64,000 nt of DNA from Prevotella fusca JCM 17724. GTDB lineage: Bacteria; Bacteroidota; Bacteroidia; Bacteroidales; Bacteroidaceae. Position numbers and translations under genes: made by a program. Under the pieces are notes generated by a model that had not been told where the DNA came from, made no database searches, and saw only the letters and a list, made by a program, of their open reading frames with translations. This document shows positions 17,726-27,008 of this stretch, piece after piece. The stretch lies in NCBI RefSeq assembly GCF_001262015.1, contig NZ_CP012074.1, forward strand, positions 1,074,501 through 1,138,500. The letters are read 5' to 3'. Positions within the stretch are counted from its first letter, which is position 1; every line of letters begins with the position of its first letter.

Positions 17726-18388
17726 ATGACAATAGAGGTCATAGAAGAAATAGGCTATAGCCTCATATTGGTAACACAAACATGGAAAATAGTATATAAT
17801 GAATTATATTTCCACGAATTGAGGAAGTATCAAAAGTCTGTAACAAATATCATTTATAGTATTTGAAATAATAAATGTTATTTTAAAGTTAGGGGTAATT
17901 CAAAATTTGCAAACAAACATAAGAATACAAGATTCGAACTACAGTTTAAAATTATTTGGAGTACATCCCCCAACTCAAATTGGAAAGTTTATATTCACAG
18001 AAAAGATACACGTAGCTATGTCAGATGGTATGCAAGAGAAATACATTTTGACTTATTTGACATAGACTTACAAGAAAAAACTGGCAGCGATGGAAACATC
18101 TTACAATATCCAGTTGCTCATGAGTTTGGTCATACAATAGGGCTTGTCAAATTCAGTCGTCCTCTTCTTTCTTTTAATCCCAATTATCCATGGGAAACTC
18201 TGCATGCTGATGAATATAAAACAAATTCGTCAAAAGAAAATAAGTTCCGTCTTCCATTTATAAATGACAGACGAAGCATTATGAATATAGGCAATGAGCT
18301 ACGAGAACGCCATATGGATTATATCCTCCAAGAATTAAACACTCTACTACTTGGTACAGAATTTTATATCAGCACTTTACTAAAATAA
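17726..18388 (+). pseudogene. Zinc-metallopeptidase gene with in-frame TGA, toxin-like
   Basis: From ATG 17726 the frame runs 46 codons to a TGA (17864-17866) and continues open in the same phase for 173 more codons to TAA 18386-18388. The second part has no usable start codon near its beginning. It contains a zincin motif HEFGHTIG (HExxHxxG), then HADEY and a Met-turn-like SIMNIGNELRERHM. These features are typical of small metallopeptidase effector domains at the ends of polymorphic toxins, which is family inference. The composition is AT-rich compared with flanking genes. A lipoprotein begins 4 bp later. It could also be a short intact gene with a non-standard start, but the TGA makes a disrupted gene the simplest reading. 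Confidence 0.6.
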
Positions 18389-18392
18389 ACAT

Positions 18393-18737
18393 ATGAAAAA
18401 ACTTTATTCTCTTCTTATAGTATTATGCCTTATGGGCTGCTCTAATCAAAATAAAGAACAAAAAAAAGTTCCCAAAAGCTATCTACCTTCAGAACTTGAT
18501 TCCATGTATAGTTTTTATGATAAAAGCCAATTTATCATCACAGAGCAACATAATGAATTTACGGAGCCCGTTGCAAAACTATTTTCAAAAGAGGAGCGTA
18601 AGAAGAGAAAACATAAAGTCTGGGAATACACTTGGAAGATATCAGCTGACAGCATGCTAACTGTATGGTATATAAAAAAAGGGGAGAAACTATACCCCAT
18701 ACAACACTATTACTATCCTTCTGATGCTTATTTTTAA
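18393..18737 (+). CDS. Small lipoprotein, possible immunity partner
   Basis: 114 residues. Signal peptide with lipobox LMGC (Cys16). The mature part is charged and rich in Lys/Tyr (KEERKKRKHKVWEYTWKISADSMLTVWYIKKGEKLYPIQHYYY), with no recognised family. It starts 4 bp after the metallopeptidase stop, so the two were one transcription unit. A periplasm-facing lipoprotein immediately downstream of a peptidase effector is the common layout of toxin-immunity pairs, but this function is only inferred. Confidence 0.7.
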   Translation: MKKLYSLLIVLCLMGCSNQNKEQKKVPKSYLPSELDSMYSFYDKSQFIITEQHNEFTEPVAKLFSKEERKKRKHKVWEYTWKISADSMLTVWYIKKGEKLYPIQHYYYPSDAYF

Positions 18738-18901
18738 CAAAGTATCATTTCATGATATGATATAAACATATCATAAATGTCCATTTAGAACAAATGAAAC
18801 ACTCTGAAAACCCTTTAACAACGGCAAATGTTCTGGATATTCAAATAGAACTTCTTAGTTTTTCTGAATAAGCCAATATCTTTCAATCTATATATAAATG
18901 A

Positions 18902-18932
18902 AGCGGCAGCTCTCCAAAGGAAAGCTGCCGCT
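18902..18932. terminator. Bidirectional hairpin between lipoprotein and fba
   Basis: AGCGGCAGCT (18902-18911) pairs with AGCTGCCGCT (18923-18932). GACGTTTTATC follows on the plus strand. It is placed 36 bp after the fba stop and serves convergent transcripts. Confidence 0.7.
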
Positions 18933-18968
18933 GACGTTTTATCTGGTCAAGCCGACCTCAACAAATGA

Positions 18969-19982
18969 TTAGTCGAGGTTAGCAAGCTTGTTCTCAGAAC
19001 CAAGAACGTCTGTGATCTTGTGCTTGTAAAGATCCTCCATGTACTCACGAGCCTTACCACAGTACTGACGTGGATCGAAGTACTCTGGGTGCTCATCGAA
19101 TGTCTGGCGAACACCTGCGGTGAATGCAAGACGAGAGTCAGAGTCGATGTTAATTTTACAAACAGCACTCTTAGCTGCCTTACGAAGCTGCTCCTCTGGG
19201 ATACCAACAGCGTTTGGCATCTTACCACCATGCTCGTTGATGATGTCAACATACTCCTGAGGAACTGAAGAAGAACCGTGGAGAACGATTGGGAAGCCTG
19301 GGAGCTGCTTCTCGATAGCTGCAAGAACATCGAATGCCAATGGAGGAGGAACAAGACGACCAGTCTTTGGGTCACGTGTACACTGCTCTGGAGTGAACTT
19401 GTAAGCACCGTGAGAAGTACCGATAGAGATAGCCAATGAGTCGCAACCTGTACGAGTAGCGAAATCAACAACCTCCTCTGGCTTTGTATAGTGAGAAACC
19501 TCAGCTACAACGTCATCCTCAACACCAGCAAGTACACCAAGCTCAGCCTCAACAGTTACGTCGAACTGATGAGCATACTCAACAACCTTCTTTGTGAGTG
19601 CGATATTCTCCTCGTAAGGAAGAGCAGAACCGTCAATCATTACAGAAGAGAAACCGAAGTCTACACAGCTCTTGCAAGTCTCGAAGCTGTCACCGTGGTC
19701 AAGGTGAAGTGCAATCTCAGGATGGTTGCAACCCAACTCCTTTGCATACTCTACTGCACCCTCTGCGAGGTAACGGAGAAGAGTCTGGTTAGCATACTTG
19801 CGTGCACCCTTAGATACCTGAAGGATAACAGGTGACTTCAAATCAGAAGAAGCCTTGATGATAGCCTGAAGCTGCTCGAGGTTATTGAAGTTGAATGCTG
19901 GGATAGCGTAACCGCCGTCAATTGCTCTCTTGAACATATCGCGTGTGTTCACGAGACCTAATTTCTTGTAATCTACTGCCAT
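18969..19982 (-). CDS. fba: Class II fructose-bisphosphate aldolase
   Basis: 337 residues. Zinc-site and substrate motifs are clear: LHLDHGDSFETCKSCVDFGFSSVMIDGSALP split over the two class II signatures, EAELGVLAG, AISIGTSHGAYKF, VLHGSSSVP and INIDSDSRLAFTAG. It cleaves or forms fructose 1,6-bisphosphate in glycolysis and gluconeogenesis. Codon use is strongly biased, as expected for a highly expressed gene, and the mRNA has its own -7 box 49 bp upstream. Confidence 0.96.
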   Translation of the reverse strand: MAVDYKKLGLVNTRDMFKRAIDGGYAIPAFNFNNLEQLQAIIKASSDLKSPVILQVSKGARKYANQTLLRYLAEGAVEYAKELGCNHPEIALHLDHGDSFETCKSCVDFGFSSVMIDGSALPYEENIALTKKVVEYAHQFDVTVEAELGVLAGVEDDVVAEVSHYTKPEEVVDFATRTGCDSLAISIGTSHGAYKFTPEQCTRDPKTGRLVPPPLAFDVLAAIEKQLPGFPIVLHGSSSVPQEYVDIINEHGGKMPNAVGIPEEQLRKAAKSAVCKINIDSDSRLAFTAGVRQTFDEHPEYFDPRQYCGKAREYMEDLYKHKITDVLGSENKLANLD

Positions 19983-20031
19983 AATTTCTATTATGTTTTA
20001 AAATTAATAAATCAATACCTATTTACATCTG

Positions 20032-20039
20032 CAAATGTA
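20032..20039 (-). promoter_or_regulatory. -7 promoter box TACATTTG for fba
   Basis: Minus-strand TAnnTTTG match upstream of the fba ATG at 19982. Confidence 0.6.
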
Positions 20040-20154
20040 CGGTTTTATTTTCTGATAGCCAAAACATGATACACATTTAATGACCACAAAGTGTTAAAAT
20101 CCGTAATAACCAGCAATAGCATTCAAGAAACAGGAATGTAATCCTTGGAGGAAT

Positions 20155-20250
20155 TGAGCCGATAGGACTAAGTGAGCTTATTAGGCTAATTAGCCAAATA
20201 AGCCCTACAAGCCTAACAAAGCAAATAAGCCTTATTGGATTAATCAGCCC
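20155..20250. repeat. Cluster of AATAAGCC/GGCTTATT words
   Basis: Between aqpZ and fba the sequence repeats short words in both orientations: GAGCTTATTAGGCTAATTAGCC, AAATAAGCCCTACAAGCCTAAC, AAATAAGCCTTATTGG. It can fold into alternative hairpins and lies just after the aqpZ stop, so it may act in termination. No coding sense is evident. Confidence 0.5.
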
Positions 20251-20265
20251 AACACTCTCATCCAA

Positions 20266-20973
20266 TTACTTTTCAGCAGGCTCGACAACACGCCAAAGGA
20301 CAGCAGCAAGTGCACCACCCACCAATGGACCTACGATGAAGATCCACAGATTACTCAATGCCGCAACAGGACCGCCGGCAAACTGTGCGAAGACAGCAGG
20401 ACCGAAAGAACGTGCTGGATTAACGGATGTACCTGTGTAACGGATGCAAGCAAGGTGTACAAGGATAAGTGACAAGCCGATTGCCAGACCTGCAAAATTG
20501 TTTGTTGCACCGTTAGTCTTTGAGGTTGCACCCAACACAACGAGTACAAACACACAAGTAAAAATAATCTCAGCCAGCAGACCACCTGCTACACTGATGC
20601 CATCCTGCAAACCATTGGCACCCAGACCGGCACCGGCTGTGGCAAAGCTGCTGTCAGAACTGGGAACAAGGAGGAACAATAACGCTGCACCGATCAAGCC
20701 GCCGAGGAACTGAAACACAACATACATAAGGCAATCCTTTGCACTCATACGACCGCTAAGGAACACGCCTAAGCTAATGGCAGGGTTGATATGGCAGCCG
20801 GATATACCACCAATAGCGTATGCCATTGCTACTACAGAAAGACCAAATGCCATTGCTGTACCAACTACTGCAGCCTGATTATTAACCGGGTCGCAACCCA
20901 AAGATACCGCTGCACCACAGCCCATAAGGACTAATATCATTGTGCCGATCATTTCGGCTAAATACTTCTTCAT
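20266..20973 (-). CDS. aqpZ: Aquaporin (MIP family)
   Basis: 235 residues with six membrane helices and two NPA half-helices (CHINPAISLGVF near residue 62 and TSVNPARSFGPAVF near residue 185). The sequence before the second NPA, CIRYTGTSVNPARS, has the selectivity-filter Arg after NPA, and the short loops point to a water-specific AqpZ-like channel rather than a glycerol facilitator. It lies in the inner membrane and is monocistronic. Confidence 0.9.
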   Translation of the reverse strand: MKKYLAEMIGTMILVLMGCGAAVSLGCDPVNNQAAVVGTAMAFGLSVVAMAYAIGGISGCHINPAISLGVFLSGRMSAKDCLMYVVFQFLGGLIGAALLFLLVPSSDSSFATAGAGLGANGLQDGISVAGGLLAEIIFTCVFVLVVLGATSKTNGATNNFAGLAIGLSLILVHLACIRYTGTSVNPARSFGPAVFAQFAGGPVAALSNLWIFIVGPLVGGALAAVLWRVVEPAEK

Positions 20974-21139
20974 AACTCTCTACAATTAAGTTAATTTTAT
21001 TCTACATTTAATCAAATGCCTTTAAACGGGTTAATTCTTCATAAGAACGCAAGCGTTAACGATTTATTATACCAGTCCGATACTTTTTGAAATAATCGTT
21101 TTATATCTGACAAACAGACCCTTAATCAGCAAAAAACAC

Positions 21140-21147
21140 TACCTTTG
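21140..21147 (+). promoter_or_regulatory. -7 promoter box TACCTTTG for the HAD gene
   Basis: TAnnTTTG match 79 bp before the ATG at 21227. No other feature was seen in the 253-bp divergent spacer. Confidence 0.55.
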
Positions 21148-21226
21148 CAGAAAACAATCAGTACTCAGCAAAAAGAAACTGTACCAAAAGCTGAGATTAC
21201 AATAAGGAAAAAGAACAGAAAACAAC

Positions 21227-22051
21227 ATGAAGTACAAGATGATTGTGCTGGATTTGGACGGCACTCTGACAAATAACAAGAAGGTTATCACCCCTCGCAC
21301 AAAACAAGCTCTTATGCAGGCACAGGCAGCTGGAGTGCATGTCGTACTGGCGTCTGGGCGTCCTACTTATGGAATTATCCCTTTAGCAAAAGAATTGGAA
21401 CTAAAAGAAAACGGAGGTTTCATCCTCGCCTTCAACGGAGGAAAGATAATCGACTGCGCTAACAACAAGGTTATTTTTGAACAGAAACTGGATGAACAGC
21501 TCGTCCCATTGCTCTACGAAGAAGCTGTGAAAGCTGGAATGGAAATACTGACTTACCAAGGAGAGGGCATTGCTGCTACCAACAAGGACGACAAGTATGT
21601 ACAGGAGGAGGCGTTCATCAACAAGATGCCCGTCATGCAATATGACGATTTCCTCAACCAGTTGGTCTACCCTATTAACAAGTGTCTGATTGTCGGCAAT
21701 CCCACTCCACTCCATGAACTGGAATTACGATTAGCAAAAGAACTGGAAGGAAAGATGGAAGTGTATCGCTCTGCCGATTTCTTCCTTGAGTGTGTACCGC
21801 TCGGCATCGACAAGGCACGCTCCCTTGACCGACTTATCGCTTCACTCGGCATTCGCCGGGAAGGGATTATAGCCTGTGGAGACGGCTATAACGACCTCAG
21901 TATGATTCGCTTTGCAGGGCTCGGCGTTGCCATGGCAAATGCAGCTGAAGACATCCAAAGCGAGGCTGATTTCGTTACATCATCGAATGAAGAAGATGGT
22001 GTGGCACACGTCGTCGAGCACTTTATTCTTTCCCCGGAGAATGTCGATTAA
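21227..22051 (+). CDS. Cof-type HAD-IIB sugar-phosphatase-like hydrolase
   Basis: 274 residues. HAD motif I LDLDGTL (8-14; nucleophile Asp9, Asp11), motif II ASGRPT near 44, a C2B-type cap, the conserved LGIDKARSLDRLI with the motif III Lys, and motif IV GDGYNDLSMI near 222. Members dephosphorylate sugar phosphates, FMN or pyridoxal phosphate. The substrate here cannot be told from sequence. It is a single gene; palindromic repeat copy C begins 22 bp after the stop. Confidence 0.9.
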   Translation: MKYKMIVLDLDGTLTNNKKVITPRTKQALMQAQAAGVHVVLASGRPTYGIIPLAKELELKENGGFILAFNGGKIIDCANNKVIFEQKLDEQLVPLLYEEAVKAGMEILTYQGEGIAATNKDDKYVQEEAFINKMPVMQYDDFLNQLVYPINKCLIVGNPTPLHELELRLAKELEGKMEVYRSADFFLECVPLGIDKARSLDRLIASLGIRREGIIACGDGYNDLSMIRFAGLGVAMANAAEDIQSEADFVTSSNEEDGVAHVVEHFILSPENVD

Positions 22052-22073
22052 GCTCGTATTCAACTATCAATAA

Positions 22074-22165
22074 CGAATTCTTTTCATGATGAGAAATATT
22101 TTTCTTCATGAACATAAATATTTTTTTTCGTGAAAAGAAATATTTTTTTTCATGAAAAGAATTCG
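22074..22165. repeat. TTTTCATGAAAA palindromic element, copy C
   Basis: A 92-bp element. Its ends CGAATTCTTTTCATGA and TCATGAAAAGAATTCG are a perfect 16-bp inverted repeat. Inside are CTTCATGAACATAAATATTT and TTTTCGTGAAAAGAAATATT units. It lies between convergent genes. Confidence 0.9.
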
Positions 22166-22276
22166 GCAACAACCCAAATCAAACCTTTCCGAACAATCAT
22201 TTTGGACTACCATTTTCCATCATAAGACGTCTTAGAAACAACATAGTCGCCTGTAAACGTTCTATCATATCACCCA

Positions 22277-24112
22277 TTACTCCAAGCCACCCTTTCTGGT
22301 ATGGCTTGGGCTCAAGATACCTTTCAACAAGAACGTAGCATTCTGATTACGTGCTACTCCCTCCGTAATCTTATAAGAATAAGTGATATTCTCGCCTAAC
22401 TCTATCTCGAAGCAATAGTTATGGAAACGCCCTGTGTATTCCTCTTCCATCTTTGAAAGCTCAAGGTCATGGGTAGCAATAACGCCCGTTACATTGCGCT
22501 CAGCGATATACTGTAGGAAAAGACGTGAGCCATTCAGCTTATCGAGTGAGTTTGTTCCCTTCAAAATCTCATCCAAAATAATCAGGCTTGGCACATCGTC
22601 ACGCAACGAGCCTAACAGCTTCTTCAAACGAAGCAATTCTGCATTAAAGTAAGAGATACCATGCGTGAGGTCATCCGTAGTGCGCATACTCGTAAAAAGA
22701 TGGAACACCGATACCTTCAACTGATTAGCAAAGACTGGCAAACCGTTCATAGCCAAGAGGTAATTGATGCCCAACGAGCGCAGGAAGGTACTCTTGCCTG
22801 CCATATTCGCACCCGTGATAATATAATACTCATGGTCGAGGATATTGAAGTCGTTTGCCACAGCCTGCTCGCCGAGGAAAGGATGATAAAGACCTTTCGC
22901 TTCATAAACCACCTTGTCATCCTCGATGATTTCAGCCTGTACAGCCTTGTCTTCATTCAAGCGATAGTTGCCCATTGACACCAGTGCATCAAAGAGATTC
23001 AAGGTGTCAACCCACTTGTTTGTACGCTGTTCATAAGCATGCTGCCAGCGCAGGAAGAGCCTTACGATGGTAACGTCTATCAAGGCAAAGCTGTTGAAAA
23101 CGAACACACCTATCTCGTTACTCCTGTTATCAATCTTTTGTAGGATAAGTCCTAACTGTTCAAAAGATTCTACTGCGCCCGAAAGTTCTTCTTTCAAAGC
23201 CTGAAGTTCAGCCGACTTAAACTCAATGCTGTTAATCAACTTCAATACTTGCAAGTAGCCATCTACCTGTGTATGTACCTTTGCTATCAGCTCGGAAATA
23301 ACACGCATGTGCTTATGCCCGCTAAGGAAGGAGAACATAAAGTTGAACATTCCCCACCACACGGGCAGCAAGGATGGAACCAATCCCATGATAGAAAGGA
23401 CGATACTCACGTAGAAACCAAGCAGGTCAGCATAACAGAAATAACGAAACAGCGGACTGTGGAAGACCTTTGGGAAGGTCTGATGATGAACAGCTGTCAG
23501 TGCTTTCAACACCTCTTCCGTATTGATACGCTCCTTAACGCCCAAAGATTTGAACTCAGACAGGAATGTTTCCTCTTGTCCCAGTTCGTCAACAGCTTCC
23601 GTTCTCCGTCGAATCTGCCCGACAAGTTCTTCTCTCTTTGCACTTCCCCATTCCGTAGACAGACAGGCTGCCAAACGGTCACTGCCACCCGTTGAGATAC
23701 TACGGTTCATCCTTTGGAACAGCGAACCTGTACCGAAGACATCCATATCGAAGGTATAGGAATGTTGCGGACAGACATATTGCTCGCCAGCTTCAAAGCC
23801 CGAGAAATTACCATGCTGATAGTCTATCTCATTCTGATAAACCTGCAGCAACGCTTCCCCGGCTTTTATCTTGCGGTCGTTCCGCACATCAAGACGCCGG
23901 ATGTAAAGATATAAAAACAATGCAGCCAAGGCACAAAGAAGTGCCCAGGCTGCATTATCCAATAAGGTGTAGAGAACTACAAATCCTATTGCAAGTAAAA
24001 AAGAACCTATCTCCGTCAGGATAAAAGCCCGACTATGATTGCGGAGAGAGATGAGCATCCTGCCTGTCTCCTCTGCCTTCTGCTGATATAAAACAGTCAA
24101 ATCTTTATTCAT
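22277..24112 (-). CDS. Membrane-anchored MutS-family ATPase
   Basis: 611 residues. The N-terminus carries two helices (about 30-51 and 54-70), and a second hydrophobic pair lies near residues 228-262. The C-terminal part is the MutS domain V: Walker A ITGANMAGKSTFLR (GKS at 439-441), FTSMRTTDDLTHGISYFNAELLRLK, Walker B LIILDEILKGTNSLD and TGVIATHDLELS. The mismatch-recognition and connector domains of true MutS are absent. Such membrane MutS-like proteins are frequent in Bacteroidota and of unknown role. The gene is probably the last of, or independent from, the minus-strand envelope operon upstream (30-bp gap). Confidence 0.85.
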   Translation of the reverse strand: MNKDLTVLYQQKAEETGRMLISLRNHSRAFILTEIGSFLLAIGFVVLYTLLDNAAWALLCALAALFLYLYIRRLDVRNDRKIKAGEALLQVYQNEIDYQHGNFSGFEAGEQYVCPQHSYTFDMDVFGTGSLFQRMNRSISTGGSDRLAACLSTEWGSAKREELVGQIRRRTEAVDELGQEETFLSEFKSLGVKERINTEEVLKALTAVHHQTFPKVFHSPLFRYFCYADLLGFYVSIVLSIMGLVPSLLPVWWGMFNFMFSFLSGHKHMRVISELIAKVHTQVDGYLQVLKLINSIEFKSAELQALKEELSGAVESFEQLGLILQKIDNRSNEIGVFVFNSFALIDVTIVRLFLRWQHAYEQRTNKWVDTLNLFDALVSMGNYRLNEDKAVQAEIIEDDKVVYEAKGLYHPFLGEQAVANDFNILDHEYYIITGANMAGKSTFLRSLGINYLLAMNGLPVFANQLKVSVFHLFTSMRTTDDLTHGISYFNAELLRLKKLLGSLRDDVPSLIILDEILKGTNSLDKLNGSRLFLQYIAERNVTGVIATHDLELSKMEEEYTGRFHNYCFEIELGENITYSYKITEGVARNQNATFLLKGILSPSHTRKGGLE

Positions 24113-24142
24113 AACGCAAATAAGTAATAAACTGAAGCTGCA

Positions 24143-25465
24143 TCAACGTGTTACAACTTCTTTACACACACGTCCGTCGCTGTACTTCACAATGTTGATA
24201 CCCTTCTGTGGAGTCGTAATACGACGACCGTCAAGTGTGTAGCGTGCTGTTTCAACAACAGTCTCTTTTCCTTCTGAAACAGAAGAGATAGCAGTGGTAT
24301 TGGCAGGAGAAATAGTGCACTTTGCTGCATTCTCAATTTGTCCTGTCTTGATGTTAATCAGCAATACACAGACTTTCAGCTTTGCCTTGTCCTGTATAAG
24401 TTTCTTACTGGGAATATTCCTGAAGACGTATGTATGGCTCTGTGCCTCATCTGCCTTAATCGGAGTTTGGATGTAACCTGTCAAAGGAGCTTTGACACCT
24501 TCTGCTGCAATAGCAACAAAGTTGTTCTCAAGACCTTTAACAGTATAATCAGCCTTGATAAAGTAATCAAGTTCATCCGACACGCCAAGTTCTTCCGTTC
24601 TTCCCGCATAATAGTTGTTTTGATACCATTCGGGACTTGACATTCCGTCTTCCGTCAGCACGTATGCAAAGCCGTATGTAACATCTTCCTTATCAACACA
24701 AAACGTAACACGAGGAGTAACCGTGATGTTCTCCTGCCGAGCATCCCACGTAGCTGTGACATCTATGTCCATATCAGCCCCTCTTGACCGTTCCTCTTCA
24801 AACTCGGTTATAGCCTTGACATAACCCAGTAAAAGATTTCTGTTCATGTGAAGTGTGGGGCGACTCCTGTAATCTGCAGCTTTCCAGGCATAGTCCAGAC
24901 AACTTAATGGATCTGCTCTACCTCCTGTATGAACTGCAATACCAATGAAGTCGTCGGGATAATTCTTTGCAAGATTCTCCATAAGAGCGATACCACGTGG
25001 GCAGTATCCACACCACATTGCCGTGTACTCCTCAACAACAACTCTACGGTGAGGAACTTTCGTAACCGTAACTCTCGGAAGCGTAGCATGGTTAACTGAA
25101 GTACCATTAACCTCACCGTTCACTTTGGTAATCGTAAACAGAAGGTCTGTTTCCGAAACCTGCGTGTGAGGTGGTACATCCACCTCTATCGTCGTTCCCT
25201 CCATGCGGTTCAAAGGTTTCGGAAGGACATAGTTCTTCGATACCAAGTCCTCTCCATTGAAGGACAGCGTGTAATCGAAATCACGGATAGTTGTACTGCC
25301 GTAATTGGTAATCAGCAGCTTTCCTTTTGCACTTTTTGCCGTGATAGGAACATATACTTTCTGTCCTGTAGAAGGTATCAGACTATGATTCTGGGCACTG
25401 GAATTACCTGCATAACAGATTACAGCGACGAGAAAAAGGAACTGTAGATAAAGTTTTTTTGACAT
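24143..25465 (-). CDS. Omp28-like secreted thioredoxin-fold protein with T9SS-type tail
   Basis: 440 residues with a signal peptide ending in NSSAQ. Residues 30-130 form a beta-sandwich-like region, followed by a thioredoxin-like domain with EEYTAMWCGYCPRG (Cys152-Gly-Tyr-Cys155), as in Omp28-type proteins. The C-terminal end (ARYTLDGRRITTPQKGINIVKYSDGRVCKEVVTR) resembles a type IX secretion signal. It is likely an extracytoplasmic disulfide-handling or structural protein. It is fifth in the unit that starts with TlpA at 29136. Confidence 0.8.
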   Translation of the reverse strand: MSKKLYLQFLFLVAVICYAGNSSAQNHSLIPSTGQKVYVPITAKSAKGKLLITNYGSTTIRDFDYTLSFNGEDLVSKNYVLPKPLNRMEGTTIEVDVPPHTQVSETDLLFTITKVNGEVNGTSVNHATLPRVTVTKVPHRRVVVEEYTAMWCGYCPRGIALMENLAKNYPDDFIGIAVHTGGRADPLSCLDYAWKAADYRSRPTLHMNRNLLLGYVKAITEFEEERSRGADMDIDVTATWDARQENITVTPRVTFCVDKEDVTYGFAYVLTEDGMSSPEWYQNNYYAGRTEELGVSDELDYFIKADYTVKGLENNFVAIAAEGVKAPLTGYIQTPIKADEAQSHTYVFRNIPSKKLIQDKAKLKVCVLLINIKTGQIENAAKCTISPANTTAISSVSEGKETVVETARYTLDGRRITTPQKGINIVKYSDGRVCKEVVTR

Positions 25466-25495
25466 ATCAAATAGCGGGTTATATGAGGTGAAAAC

Positions 25496-26170
25496 TTAAC
25501 GGACAATGTACTTGCGGGTAGAAACAATCCCCTTTGCATCTTTCTGCTTTACGATATAAATTCCTTTGGAGAGCGTTGGGAGAGAAAGTACCTGCTTGTG
25601 CAACAACACACCATGGACATTGAAAACATCGTAAGTACTGCCGCTCTGCAGAGCTGCAGAAGCAATGCCAGTTGCATCGGCATCAAACTTAATTGTAACC
25701 GTTGGACCTTCCTTTTCAACGTCTGAACCTTTCTTTTTCATAGTAATTTTCAGCGTTATCGTACACTTCTCGTCATTCTCAAAAGAGCGTTCTATCGAGA
25801 TTTCTTTCTTATCAGATGCAGCAGACAACACCTGGCTGACCACCTCATAAGTGCCGTCCTCATCGTAAGAGTTGCATTCATCAAGTGCACAGACCTGCAC
25901 ATCACCGTCATTAAGACCGCTGACGGTACAGTCAAGAGTTACTGTCAGTTCCTCTCCAGACTTGTTGAGAATGAACAACTTTGAAGCGATTTCTTTCATA
26001 CCTGGAGGAAACTTGGCATCTTCTATCTTGCTCAAGACAAGCGTTGTATTGTTTGCAAGGACTTTGCCATCAGCATCAACGAACACAACTTCATTAGAAT
26101 TTGTCTGTGCCTGTGCACTAACAAAAAGACTGGTCAGCAGACCGAAAATCATCAGTAATCGTAATTTCAT
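25496..26170 (-). CDS. Secreted protein with T9SS type A-like C-terminal domain
   Basis: 224 residues with a signal peptide (ending SAQA). A beta-rich middle (residues 25-165; EVVFVDADGKVLANNTTLVLSKIED, CTITLKITMKKK) is followed by a clear T9SS-like domain: STYDVFNVHGVLLHKQ, GIYIVKQKDAKGIVSTRKYIVR. It is probably surface-displayed cargo. It sits between two Omp28-like genes in one operon, with gaps of 44 bp upstream and 30 bp downstream. Function is otherwise unknown. Confidence 0.8.
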   Translation of the reverse strand: MKLRLLMIFGLLTSLFVSAQAQTNSNEVVFVDADGKVLANNTTLVLSKIEDAKFPPGMKEIASKLFILNKSGEELTVTLDCTVSGLNDGDVQVCALDECNSYDEDGTYEVVSQVLSAASDKKEISIERSFENDEKCTITLKITMKKKGSDVEKEGPTVTIKFDADATGIASAALQSGSTYDVFNVHGVLLHKQVLSLPTLSKGIYIVKQKDAKGIVSTRKYIVR

Positions 26171-26214
26171 TTTGAATATAATTAATGTTTATGTTTTTAT
26201 TATCTGTAATTCAC

Positions 26215-27003
26215 CTATGAGAGAGAAATCTTTTGGCGCACAGCCTGCAACACTCCGCTATCGTTATAGAAGAATGCTACCACCCATGCCCTGTCAGGAA
26301 CGATACCATCAGGAAGTGTGTAAGTGGTCTTTTCCTTCTGTACATTCTTGGTAGTGAGCGTTAATTCCGTTCCCCAATCCCCATTAATGGCAGCACGGAG
26401 CACATGATTATGCGTATATTCCTTATCCAACTCATCCCCAGGGAAAAGCTGTGGGGCAACGACTCCATCCTCCACCAGCCAGAACTGCAGCCTTCCCTGC
26501 ACATCTTCAGACAGTGTCTTCAAGTCGGTTTCTATCTCCACACGGCGTTTATCAGCGTCATACTGACATTTAAGGTCTATACCAACCGTTGTCGTCCGAG
26601 CAAACTCATCATACACACGACCAGCCCAAGCTTCCTTGGAGAACACTCCCCCCCGACGATTGATAATGGCTTTCGGCACATTCGGCACAGCCCATTTCTT
26701 ATAATAGGCATCACCCACATCTGTGCGCAGACCCGTAAAACCAGACTTGCTCTTCAGTGCGAGCGGTCCTGCATGGATGGCTACAGCAATCAGCTTGTCA
26801 TCACTATAGCGAGCTTGCAGCTGTGCAATGGCATCAGAAGCATCTGGACAGAAGATGCAACGCTGACCCGTGAAGTCTTCAATCAGTACATTACGCTGGA
26901 CAGTAGCAGCCGGAACTTCAATAAAACGGTCATCAGACGCAACAGGATCGCAGCCTGCCAGAAGCACAGCAGCAGCCAGGAGAAAGATATATAAACTTTT
27001 CAT
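26215..27003 (-). CDS. Omp28-family outer-membrane lipoprotein
   Basis: 262 residues. The lipobox LLAGC gives Cys18. An Omp28-type thioredoxin-like domain has LIEDFTGQRCIFCPDA (Cys49-Ile-Phe-Cys52) and VPNVPKAIINRRGG (the cis-Pro segment). The second half is a beta domain ending VVAFFYNDSGVLQAVRQKISL, the normal Omp28 closing strand. Members are surface lipoproteins in Porphyromonas and Prevotella with adhesin or redox roles suggested. It starts 5 bp after the DUF6029-like stop. Confidence 0.85.
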   Translation of the reverse strand: MKSLYIFLLAAAVLLAGCDPVASDDRFIEVPAATVQRNVLIEDFTGQRCIFCPDASDAIAQLQARYSDDKLIAVAIHAGPLALKSKSGFTGLRTDVGDAYYKKWAVPNVPKAIINRRGGVFSKEAWAGRVYDEFARTTTVGIDLKCQYDADKRRVEIETDLKTLSEDVQGRLQFWLVEDGVVAPQLFPGDELDKEYTHNHVLRAAINGDWGTELTLTTKNVQKEKTTYTLPDGIVPDRAWVVAFFYNDSGVLQAVRQKISLS

Positions 27004-27008
27004 TTCTA

